A DNA stretch of 6,057 nucleotides from Bacteroidota bacterium (GCA_023423015.1 JAFAGE010000075.1:1-6057), one strand, 5' to 3'; positions 1 to 6,057 are shown, numbered from the stretch's first letter. Translations and numbers: made by a program. Notes: generated from the letters alone by a model not told the origin.

Positions 1-198
1 AATCTGTTGAAATGCCGGGCCACGATTGTTCCTGGTGGCGTCGATATCCAGAATAACGATTTCGTCAATCTCCTTTTCGTTGAATATCCTTACCGCATTG
101 ATCGGATCACCAACATATTTATAATCCCTAAACTTGACGGATTTCACCATGCCTCCTTTATGCAACAATAAAACCGGTATGACCCTGATCCTGTTCAT
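1..198 (-). CDS. AglZ/HisF2-type HisF-like protein, N-terminal part (truncated by the window edge)
   Basis: The ATG lies at 198-196 and the frame stays open for 66 codons to the left edge, so only the first part of a (beta/alpha)8 barrel of about 250 residues is visible. It begins MNRIRVIPVLLLHKGG and includes VKFRDYKYVGDPINAVRIFN (residues 21-40) and ILDIDAT (49-55), the N-terminal pattern of HisF-like proteins tied to acetamidino sugar modification rather than histidine synthesis. It aligns without gaps to Thermotoga HisF numbering: Lys19 and Asp51 are kept, but catalytic Asp11 is Leu. This suggests it is not a working imidazole glycerol phosphate cyclase; an ammonia-conducting or scaffold role is inferred. 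It starts 6 bases after the flippase stop, with only a weak GGA upstream, so it is probably co-transcribed. It differs clearly from the other HisF-like gene at 4861-5709. The family call is fairly sure; the partner and substrate are unknown. Confidence 0.85.
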   Translation of the reverse strand, partial: MNRIRVIPVLLLHKGGMVKSVKFRDYKYVGDPINAVRIFNEKEIDEIVILDIDATRNNRGPAFQQI

Positions 199-204
199 TT
201 TCCG

Positions 205-1632
205 TTAGCCTGCGACCGGTTGAGGGTTCACGTGAAAAGAATTCCGGAATCTTAGGGCAAGCACTCCTGCCAAAATGAGAACCAATATAGAAATAACAAC
301 CTTAGATGCTATAGAGATATCCCGGAGATAGTAAACCAACACCGTAAGCAGAGTCATTGCCCCCATCCACACGAATGGATAATGATCCAGCTTCATGTAG
401 TTCTTAAAGCTTTTAAGGAAAAAGCCCGTGTAACCAAGAATCACCAGGCATATATATGTAGTGATAGCAGATGCAATTACACCGTACATCGGGAGGAAAA
501 TAATATTCAGGATGATATTAAGAACTGCTGCTGTGAAAGATATTTTCATCAGCGTCATCGTCTTCTCTTGGTAAAAAAGATAATTCGTGCTCACGTAATA
601 CATGGGCCGGTAATTATAACTCATGATTAGAACAATTGCCAGGTAGTAAGCCGTTTGCATTTCATCGTTTCTCACCATCACGAGGAATACTTCTTTCAAC
701 CACAGGCACACGATGAACGACGTTACCAGGAACACTCCCTGTATGGTAAACGCCAGCCTTCTTGCTTCTGCGTAATTTTTTTCGTTGTAAAGCTTCAGAA
801 ATATGGGACCTGCAGCCTGGCCGATGGCAAATTCAAACATGCCGAAGTAGTTGGCAAATAAATATGCAAGGTTGTACAAGCCAATCTGCGATGTTCCGAT
901 TTTTACATACTTCATCACCACCCGGTCCGACGAATCGAGCAGATAACCGGCGTAATTATGCGGAACCAGTGGCAGGCTTACTTTAAGATAACGTTTGATG
1001 TACTTCAACCTTACTTTCAAAATCGGTGTCATCCCGTGTTTGAAGTAGATGAAGTAGGAATACATTAGAAATGAAAACAGCGACGACACAAACAATGAAA
1101 CAAACCATCCCATATAACCCATACGAAATACAACGATGGTAATGTAATTGCTGGCGACGGTAATGAAGCCGCTTATGGCAGATACAGTAACTACCGGAAT
1201 TGGTTTCGATTGTGCACGGTAGAAGTAGGACCCGACAGTGATGGTGTTTTCAAAGATCATGGCAGGAACTGCCACCCACAAAATGATCTCGAACACATGA
1301 TGTCGCGCCTCCGTGGGAACCGCCAGGTAAATCGCTAGGGCAAGAATGGTTCCATATACCAGCACCCAGTTGTAAAGAAACCCGATCAGGTGTCTCCATA
1401 TAAGTCTGTATCTCGTTGGGTATTGGAAAAAGCTGTTGAAAAAGATAATGTTCAGCCCCATGTCTTTCAGGAACGACACAAGACTGGTATACGAAAGCAC
1501 CAGGCCAAACACTGCATAATCTATACTGGTAAGATGACTCGTGAGAATGGGATATAAAAACAAGCTCACGATCTTCGGGAGCTGCGGCCCAACAGCATAA
1601 ATTAAACTGTCTGAAAAAAGCTTTCGGATCAC
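205..1632 (-). CDS. Wzx-type polysaccharide flippase (MOP superfamily membrane protein)
   Basis: This is a 475-residue, very hydrophobic protein, a normal length for a Wzx/RfbX O-antigen flippase. I count about 12 to 13 likely membrane segments, at roughly residues 10-30, 38-56, 82-104, 113-133, 146-168, 173-197, 250-275, 297-318, 326-346, 361-381, 384-406, 418-436 and 444-462. The N-terminus (SLIYAVGPQLPKIVSLFLYP, residues 9-28) is typical of polysaccharide biosynthesis family flippases, and a central loop carries LDSSDRVVMKY (232-242), also common in them. It is expected to flip undecaprenyl-linked glycan units across the inner membrane. The start is GTG at 1632-1630; the previous gene's TAA is in the same frame only three codons upstream, and the next Met is at residue 58, so GTG is the only sensible start. 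The C-terminal tail (about 462-475) is short and polar. The class is secure; the substrate is inferred from neighbours. Confidence 0.92.
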   Translation of the reverse strand: MIRKLFSDSLIYAVGPQLPKIVSLFLYPILTSHLTSIDYAVFGLVLSYTSLVSFLKDMGLNIIFFNSFFQYPTRYRLIWRHLIGFLYNWVLVYGTILALAIYLAVPTEARHHVFEIILWVAVPAMIFENTITVGSYFYRAQSKPIPVVTVSAISGFITVASNYITIVVFRMGYMGWFVSLFVSSLFSFLMYSYFIYFKHGMTPILKVRLKYIKRYLKVSLPLVPHNYAGYLLDSSDRVVMKYVKIGTSQIGLYNLAYLFANYFGMFEFAIGQAAGPIFLKLYNEKNYAEARRLAFTIQGVFLVTSFIVCLWLKEVFLVMVRNDEMQTAYYLAIVLIMSYNYRPMYYVSTNYLFYQEKTMTLMKISFTAAVLNIILNIIFLPMYGVIASAITTYICLVILGYTGFFLKSFKNYMKLDHYPFVWMGAMTLLTVLVYYLRDISIASKVVISILVLILAGVLALRFRNSFHVNPQPVAG

Positions 1633-1641
1633 GCCTGGAGT

Positions 1642-2952
1642 TTACACAGCAGATTGATAGAGATTTTCGTAGTATTCCACTTCTTTTTTGTTCAGGGGAT
1701 ACCAATGGTGCGAAGCCCACACGCCGGGACGAAGCTTCTTATACAACCACGACCTGTACACATAATACCGGAGGGTTATCTGCAAAGCATACTTCAGCGG
1801 CATTTTGCTAAGTATCTTAAAGAATGAAGGTCTTTTCTGTGCCTGTAAAAATTCGCAGATAATTTCAGCAGCACGCTTGTGATTTTGCCCATCATCGTAG
1901 CCGATGATATCCTTTATAATTTGAGCACGCACCTCCGTGAGATCTTCACTTATGGTCACTTTGCCGGTGGCATAAAACTGGGTAATCACGTCTTCAATCT
2001 CAGCAAACGTAGCTACTTTGGGGCATCCACGGCTGTGATTTTCCCGCACAAAATCGGGCGTGCTTGGGTTGATCAGAATCGTAGGCTTTTTTAATAACCA
2101 GGCTTCAATTACAGTAGTAGATTCATAACCGAGCCACAGATCACATATGGAGATTACATCCGAAATGTTGTTGAGCTCATACTCAGATGCCTGGTAGTTA
2201 TTCGATATAAGTACATTTGGCAGCGACATAACTTTCGTAAACTCCGACTTCGATATGTCGCGCACCTGGGGATGAAACCTGACAATAAAAAGTAGTTCCG
2301 GATGCGATGAAATCAGATCATAATAGATCTGCCTCAACATTTCCAGGTCGTTGGCATGCATGTCGAATTGCTCATCCGAAAGTGCAGGAAGCATCTTCTT
2401 TATGTAATCCCTTTTATCCAGATGGTCAAAAATGCCAAACCCGGCAATACCTACAATGCCTTTAATATTATTAAACGAATGTTTCTTAAGAAACTGATCT
2501 TTTGTTTTGAACTTAAACAGGGAGTACCTGTCGAACCCGGTGGCACCAGATACAAACAATTTGCCTTCCAGCTCCGGGTGATGCTTTAGCGACATTGTTT
2601 TGCTTCTTTCATTCCAGAGAATAAAAGCATCCTGGTTTAACTTCCTTTCACGGTTCCAACCCCAGAGATATCCGGGGAGGTTTTCTTCATGAAAATTACC
2701 TTCAGTAACAAGAGTAACCACTTTAATTCCCGCTGCGCGGGCAACTTTCATGATCTCTATTGTTTCATTCTGCCCGTGTGCATTTGAAAGTAGAAGCAGC
2801 CGGGGCCTGTATTTCAGCAAATAAAAAAACCGGTTGTTGAGATTTTTAGAAACAACCGAAATACCCTTTCTTTTCCTGAGATAAGAATAAACCGGGGTAA
2901 TGATGTGCCTGTCCCGGTCAAGGTTTGGAAATTCGAGATTTAATATGTCCAT
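1642..2952 (-). CDS. putative GT-B-like glycosyltransferase / surface carbohydrate biosynthesis protein
   Basis: This is a 436-residue soluble protein with no signal peptide. I do not recognise a named gene, but the layout resembles a two-domain GT-B fold. The N-terminal half has Rossmann-like strands (LLLLSNAHGQNETIEIMKVA, residues 52-71; KVVTLVTEGNF, 77-87) and SGATGFDRY (135-143). The C-terminal half has FIVRFHPQ (222-229), like the R-x-HP motif of CDP-glycerol and polysialyl-type transferases, and SICDLWLGYESTTVIEAWLL (268-287), like the donor-site region of GT-B enzymes where Ser/Thr and Glu contact the nucleotide sugar. A basic, aromatic tail from about residue 373 could touch the membrane. 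It lies 21 bases after the amidotransferase and 9 before the flippase, fitting a role in assembling the repeat unit. No Shine-Dalgarno sequence is visible before the ATG. A glycerophosphate- or phosphosugar-transferase is an alternative. The transferase class is moderately likely; the specificity is unknown. Confidence 0.7.
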   Translation of the reverse strand: MDILNLEFPNLDRDRHIITPVYSYLRKRKGISVVSKNLNNRFFYLLKYRPRLLLLSNAHGQNETIEIMKVARAAGIKVVTLVTEGNFHEENLPGYLWGWNRERKLNQDAFILWNERSKTMSLKHHPELEGKLFVSGATGFDRYSLFKFKTKDQFLKKHSFNNIKGIVGIAGFGIFDHLDKRDYIKKMLPALSDEQFDMHANDLEMLRQIYYDLISSHPELLFIVRFHPQVRDISKSEFTKVMSLPNVLISNNYQASEYELNNISDVISICDLWLGYESTTVIEAWLLKKPTILINPSTPDFVRENHSRGCPKVATFAEIEDVITQFYATGKVTISEDLTEVRAQIIKDIIGYDDGQNHKRAAEIICEFLQAQKRPSFFKILSKMPLKYALQITLRYYVYRSWLYKKLRPGVWASHHWYPLNKKEVEYYENLYQSAV

Positions 2953-2973
2953 AGGTATTTATGGGATTTCACG

Positions 2974-4212
2974 TTAGTCGTCCAGACCGTCCTTATTCAC
3001 AGTGTGTCTGAGCTTCCATTCACCATTGTTACATTGTCCCCATAAGTGCGGAGATCTGAAACGATCGGTCAGTTCTCCCTTGAAGTAACCCGGATCGATC
3101 TGCAGGTACTCCATAACCTCTTCGAAATAGCGATCAGGAAATTCGCCGTCGAACCGCGAAACCAGTTTCATGCCTTCGGCACGTGTGATGTGCCTGTTGC
3201 GTATTTCCTGGGAAGCATCATAAGTAGCTCTTCCTATGCCGAACTTTATAAAAGTAGTATAATAATGGAGATCGTCGATCTTGTCGTCGATGCTGTTGTA
3301 TTTGCTGTATGTGCCCTGCGTTCTGAATGGCCTGGCCTTGAAACCGGTGTTCTCTACCGCATAGTAATAAACTTCCTGCGGCGTCCATTTCAGGTAATAA
3401 CCCAGGTAATGTATTTCAATCCTGGATTTCTCGAGTTCTGAAGCTTCCTGTGGAAGAAACGACTTAAGGTCGCCCAGCTTCATTTCATGGCTTTCAATTA
3501 ACTCCTGAATAGATACGCCGCCTAAAAAAACTTCATCAAGATGGCTGAAGCTGTAGTAAGACTTGTCTCTTAAAGAGGTTGAATTATCTGCAATAGGATT
3601 ACCATATTCGGCTTCGTTCTCGCCGTAAAAAACAAGGTTAATCCCATACTTCGCCGCAATTTTCGGGGCAAGATTTTTCTGACCCAGTATAAATGTCTGA
3701 AAAGGGTGGAACAGGTTCTCTATTGAAAGCTTTGTCAGCAGCTTCATCGTTTTACCATTCCTGTTGAAGCTGATATTGTCAAAGCCACTGTCTACCCAGT
3801 TCTTCCAGTTTCGATAGCCGTAATCTGTGTACATGATTGGCGGCCAGGTTACCGTTAGCGGGTTCATCCCGTACTTGTATTTCAATACGTGCGCCTGGTA
3901 TGCGCTGTCCTTCCCCCCGCTGCCCGGTACCAGGCAATCGTAAGATCCATCTTTGCTGCGATATTGGTCGAGCAGGGCCACCAACTCGCGCTCCCGCTCG
4001 GTCCAATTGATATTTTCTTTTTGTTCTGCCGTCCGGCAAGCATCACAAATACCGCTGTCATCCATCTTCATGGTAGATTTCTTGCTGTTTATCGTATGCT
4101 TGAACTCTATGGCTGAATTAGGGCGTTGGTTCGACATCACACAGCGTGTGCAGAATTGCACATGCATAGGAAGCCCATAATACGCCTCAGAAGCTGTCTT
4201 TTCTGCTTTCAT
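2974..4212 (-). CDS. N-acetyl sugar amidotransferase (WbpG/WbuX/PseA family)
   Basis: This enzyme is expected to convert an N-acetyl group on an activated sugar to an acetamidino group, using ATP and ammonia supplied by HisH/HisF. Numbered from Met at 4212 (412 residues), it has two Cys pairs, CTRC (21-24) and CDAC (56-59), likely a zinc ribbon; a PP-loop ATP-pyrophosphatase motif SGGKDS (98-103); and conserved-looking FYGENEAEYGNP (195-206) and FRTQGTYSKYNSIDDKIDDL (296-315). VMSNQRPNSAIEFKH (25-39) resembles Campylobacter PseA-like members. The frame is open to an ATG at 4266, but I prefer 4212: it keeps YYGLP, which I recall as common at the N-terminus of this family, and has GGGG just upstream. 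It then overlaps hisH by 26 bases. ATG at 4221 and ATG at 4167 (just before the first Cys pair) are alternatives. The function is well supported by fold motifs and by the adjacent hisF-hisH; the exact substrate (pseudaminic, legionaminic or diacetamido-uronic type) is unknown. Confidence 0.9.
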   Translation of the reverse strand: MKAEKTASEAYYGLPMHVQFCTRCVMSNQRPNSAIEFKHTINSKKSTMKMDDSGICDACRTAEQKENINWTERERELVALLDQYRSKDGSYDCLVPGSGGKDSAYQAHVLKYKYGMNPLTVTWPPIMYTDYGYRNWKNWVDSGFDNISFNRNGKTMKLLTKLSIENLFHPFQTFILGQKNLAPKIAAKYGINLVFYGENEAEYGNPIADNSTSLRDKSYYSFSHLDEVFLGGVSIQELIESHEMKLGDLKSFLPQEASELEKSRIEIHYLGYYLKWTPQEVYYYAVENTGFKARPFRTQGTYSKYNSIDDKIDDLHYYTTFIKFGIGRATYDASQEIRNRHITRAEGMKLVSRFDGEFPDRYFEEVMEYLQIDPGYFKGELTDRFRSPHLWGQCNNGEWKLRHTVNKDGLDD

Positions 4213-4861
4213 ATACCCCATTTTGCAACGCCCAGTTTTTATAGATGGTGAGCCCCTTAAGCGCACTTTTCTCAGGATGAAACTGAGTAGCGAATATGTT
4301 ATTGCTTAGAACCGAAGAGCAGTAGGTAGTACCTTCATATTGTGTTTGGGAATGCGCTATGGAGCCATTCTCAGGAATCACATAATAAGAGTGCACGAAA
4401 TACATGTACTCGGCATCGTTCAGTTCTTCAAACGGAGTATTCTTCCACGAATTGTTACACTGGTGAATTTTGTTCCAGGCAATTTGCGGTATACGCACTC
4501 TCCGGCCATTAAAGCTTGCCGGAAACTTCTTTACCGAGCCCGGAAGAAAGTCGAGACCCTTTGCCGACCCGAATTCCTCACTTTCGCTGAAAAGCAGTTG
4601 CTGACCCAGGCACACTCCCAGCAGAGGGGTATTTGCTGCGACCTTGTCGCGAATAGGTTCAATGAGATCAAGCTTCTTCAGGGTCAACATCGCTTCATTG
4701 AAAGCACCCACACCAGGCAGAATCAGGGCATCGGCCGCGAGCAAGGCTTGTTTTTCAGAGGTGACCTCAGCATTGAGACCCACCCATGCGCATGCCTGTA
4801 GAACGCTGAACAGGTTCCCCATGCCATAATCTATTATCACTACCTTCTTTTCTCCCGGCAT
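4187..4861 (-). CDS. hisH: HisH-like glutamine amidotransferase subunit (glycan amidation type)
   Basis: This is a 224-residue class I glutaminase that should hydrolyse glutamine to glutamate and ammonia for its HisF partner. All key parts are present: VVIIDYGMGN at the N-terminus (residues 7-16), the oxyanion strand PGVG (49-52), the nucleophile Cys84 in GVCLGQQ, and His195 and Glu197 in QFHPEKS completing the triad. EYMYFVHSYYV (151-161) is also typical of HisH. The length is slightly above the usual 200 or so. Where histidine-pathway HisH has PHMGWN at the HisF interface, this protein has PQIAWN (125-130), which suits a specialised paralogue. The ATG at 4861 shares its A with the hisF stop (TGATG), implying translational coupling. 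Neighbouring glycan genes and a PP-loop amidotransferase directly downstream argue for acetamidino-sugar synthesis, as with HisH2 of Pseudomonas aeruginosa O5. A histidine-pathway role is unlikely because no other his genes are near. Confidence 0.92.
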   Translation of the reverse strand: MPGEKKVVIIDYGMGNLFSVLQACAWVGLNAEVTSEKQALLAADALILPGVGAFNEAMLTLKKLDLIEPIRDKVAANTPLLGVCLGQQLLFSESEEFGSAKGLDFLPGSVKKFPASFNGRRVRIPQIAWNKIHQCNNSWKNTPFEELNDAEYMYFVHSYYVIPENGSIAHSQTQYEGTTYCSSVLSNNIFATQFHPEKSALKGLTIYKNWALQNGVYESRKDSF

Positions 4862-4863
4862 CA
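4859..4863 (-). other. TGATG stop-start overlap between hisF and hisH
   Basis: Read on the minus strand, the hisF stop TGA (4863-4861) and the hisH start ATG (4861-4859) share one A. This arrangement commonly gives translational coupling, so the two subunits would be made in balanced amounts. It supports the pairing of this HisF, rather than the second HisF-like protein at the left edge, with this HisH. Confidence 0.9.
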
Positions 4864-5709
4864 GATTCTACATTCAATTTCCCGCTTCAACAATTCCCTT
4901 TTTACTTCCTGAATGGAGGCAGGTTCTATTAATTTAGAAGAAGATGAGGACTTCCTCAAAAACTCATTATTTCCTTCGAGGGTTGATACCGTGGATTGGT
5001 TACCCTGCAGAAAGTGATAGTGAAACATGGAAGCGACCGAAAAAGCTTCTATATCGGTGGCTTCGATTAACCGTGCAATATCGTTTACCGTGCCGGCTCC
5101 GCCATGAGCAATTACCCGGATGTCTACCGCAGCCGAAACCTTCTGTACCAACTCAATGTCAAACCCTTCACCGGTCCCTTCCCTGTCCACAGACGTAAGA
5201 AGAATTTCACCGGCGCCTAATTCAGCTACCTTTTTGGCCCATTCAACCACTTCAATACCGGTGTGTTCCCGGCCATTATCGGTATATGCGAGGTAGCGAC
5301 CATCGCGTTCGCGGATCGCTTCAATGGCAACAACGATTGTAGATGATCCAAAAATGAGGGATGCCTCGCGAACCAGTCCGGGGTTCTTTATAGCTGCGGT
5401 ATTTATTGCCACTTTATCCGCACCCGCCCTCAGCACTTCCCGCATATCATCTATGCTGCGCAGGCCTCCTCCCACGGTAAATGGTATGAATATGCTGGCT
5501 GCTGTTTCGCTGATGATGTCGTGCAGACTGTTCCGTTCATAAAGGGATGCTACCACATCCATGAACAACAATTCATCTGCGCCGTTTTCGTAATAATATC
5601 TTGCAAAGTCCGACGGCCGGCCTAAAACACGAAGACCCTCCAGGTGAATGCCTTTCACGAGGTTCGGGCCTTTTACGTCAAGTCTAGGAATTATTCTAAG
5701 TGCTCCCAC
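4861..5709 (-). CDS. hisF: HisF-like cyclase-family protein (glycan amidation type)
   Basis: This is a 282-residue (beta/alpha)8 barrel closely following HisF. It has RIIPRLDVKGPNLVKG (5-20), Asp51 in LLFMDVVAS, the phosphate-site glycines FTVGGG (77-82), Lys99 in GADKVAINTAA, ILLTSVDREGTGEGFD (169-184) and the second phosphate site HGGAG (202-206). It should bind HisH at the barrel base and conduct ammonia. Asp11 and Lys99 of the cyclase are kept, but the second catalytic Asp (130 in Thermotoga numbering, which aligns without gaps) is Glu in VVAIEAI. About 30 extra residues (around 235-265, with a run of five Ser) precede the final helix, making it longer than the usual 250 or so. The start is GTG at 5709-5707, 23 bases after the epimerase stop; RIIPRLD sits at the normal distance from it. 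No clear Shine-Dalgarno sequence is visible. It overlaps hisH by one base. The family is certain; the role in sugar amidation rather than histidine synthesis is inferred from context and the Glu130 change. Confidence 0.92.
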   Translation of the reverse strand: MGALRIIPRLDVKGPNLVKGIHLEGLRVLGRPSDFARYYYENGADELLFMDVVASLYERNSLHDIISETAASIFIPFTVGGGLRSIDDMREVLRAGADKVAINTAAIKNPGLVREASLIFGSSTIVVAIEAIRERDGRYLAYTDNGREHTGIEVVEWAKKVAELGAGEILLTSVDREGTGEGFDIELVQKVSAAVDIRVIAHGGAGTVNDIARLIEATDIEAFSVASMFHYHFLQGNQSTVSTLEGNNEFLRKSSSSSKLIEPASIQEVKRELLKREIECRI

Positions 5710-5732
5710 AGGTTGTTAGTTTCACTGACCAG

Positions 5733-6057
5733 CTACTCAAATACCAGTTTACCGGCACTTAAATATTCTTTGTACCAATTTACGGTTTTTGCAACTCCTT
5801 CCTTGTAATAAATCCGGGGTTCATAGCCAACCATGGTTTTCGCACGCGTGATGTCAGGACATCTTCTCGACACTGAACCATCCGGCGCACTTTGGAACTG
5901 GTACTTTCCTTTGTAACCACACAAATCACCGATATATTTTACCAATTCTTCTATTTTAATTTCCTCTTCCTGCATGCCTATGTGAAAAATCCCACCGTTC
6001 GTTTTTTCATTCTCCATGCACAAAACGGTTCCTTGCACTGCATCGTCTACATAGCAG
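5733..6057 (-). CDS. NAD-dependent sugar epimerase/dehydratase, C-terminal part (truncated by the window edge)
   Basis: The frame is open to the right edge; about 107 C-terminal residues are visible, ending at a TAG at 5735-5733. The first visible residues read CYVDDAVQGTVLCMEN, the typical YVDD segment of extended short-chain dehydrogenase/reductase enzymes acting on nucleotide sugars. They are followed by GIFHIG and IKIEELVKYI, and then RRCPDITRAKTMVGYEPRI and EGVAKTVNWY, the usual C-terminal substrate-domain signature of UDP- or dTDP-sugar epimerases, 4,6-dehydratases and UDP-glucuronate decarboxylase-like proteins. The Rossmann NAD site and the Tyr-x-x-x-Lys catalytic pair are outside the window, so the exact reaction cannot be given. 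A GTG at 6038 is internal to the conserved segment and is not the true start. It lies 23 bases upstream of hisF on the same strand and probably helps make the nucleotide sugar that is later amidated or polymerised. Confidence 0.88.
   Translation of the reverse strand, partial: CYVDDAVQGTVLCMENEKTNGGIFHIGMQEEEIKIEELVKYIGDLCGYKGKYQFQSAPDGSVSRRCPDITRAKTMVGYEPRIYYKEGVAKTVNWYKEYLSAGKLVFE

Noticed and set aside
1250..1720. A 156-codon open frame on the minus strand spanning the transferase-flippase junction
   Set aside because: It is in another frame over two well-supported genes; its translation is rich in Cys, His and Ser without domain character.
3046..3441. A 131-codon open frame on the plus strand opposite the amidotransferase
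   Set aside because: It is antisense to a well-supported gene, shows no family features and has no upstream signal.
3525..3531. A run of seven A in the amidotransferase as a possible phase-variation tract
   Set aside because: The run is short, the frame is intact, and no other homopolymer or repeat tract in the window suggests phase variation.
4340..4801. A 153-codon open frame on the plus strand inside hisH
   Set aside because: It lies wholly antisense to a gene with an intact catalytic triad, and its translation has no recognisable domain; it is a shadow frame.
4187..5709. Reading hisF and hisH as part of a histidine biosynthesis operon
   Set aside because: No other his genes are present; neighbours are surface-glycan genes, and both proteins differ at sites kept in the histidine enzymes.
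5710..5732. A promoter or terminator in the gap between the epimerase and hisF
   Set aside because: The 23-base gap contains no inverted repeat with a T run and no convincing promoter boxes; the other gaps are shorter still.

Overview
The window holds a compact surface-polysaccharide (O-antigen, capsule or exopolysaccharide type) biosynthesis cluster. All seven recognisable genes lie on the minus strand, so transcription runs from high to low coordinates. In that order they are: the C-terminal end of an NAD-dependent sugar epimerase/dehydratase (cut by the right edge); a HisF-like cyclase-family protein; a HisH-like glutaminase; an N-acetyl sugar amidotransferase of the WbpG/WbuX/PseA type; a putative GT-B-like glycosyltransferase of a poorly characterised family; a Wzx-type flippase; and the N-terminal 66 residues of a second, different HisF-like protein (AglZ/HisF2 type, cut by the left edge).

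The core is the amidation module at 2974-5709. HisH releases ammonia from glutamine, HisF forms the barrel that should carry it, and the PP-loop amidotransferase uses ATP and ammonia to turn an N-acetyl group on an activated sugar into an acetamidino (amidine) group. This assignment rests on the WbpG-HisH2-HisF2 module of Pseudomonas aeruginosa O5 LPS and on PseA of Campylobacter. The epimerase would help make the nucleotide sugar, the glycosyltransferase would add a sugar to the lipid-linked unit, and the flippase would move that unit across the inner membrane. The sugar itself cannot be read from the sequence. These HisH and HisF proteins are specialised paralogues in a glycan locus, not evidence of histidine biosynthesis here.

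The genes are packed as one operon. Gaps are 6 to 23 bases, hisF and hisH share one base (TGATG), and the amidotransferase start probably lies inside the end of hisH. No intergenic stretch is long enough to hold an obvious promoter or terminator, and I saw no tRNA, rRNA, CRISPR array, insertion sequence or repeat. There is no gene-free stretch above 25 bases.

The organism looks like a Gram-negative bacterium, plausibly a Bacteroidota member. The GC content is moderate (mid-40s percent by eye), most starts lack a good Shine-Dalgarno sequence, two genes start with GTG, and the protein flavour fits. This taxonomic guess is inference.

The most notable point is that two different HisF-like proteins occur in one cluster. 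Both deviate at catalytic positions of the histidine-pathway cyclase: one has Glu where Asp130 is expected, the other has Leu where Asp11 is expected.
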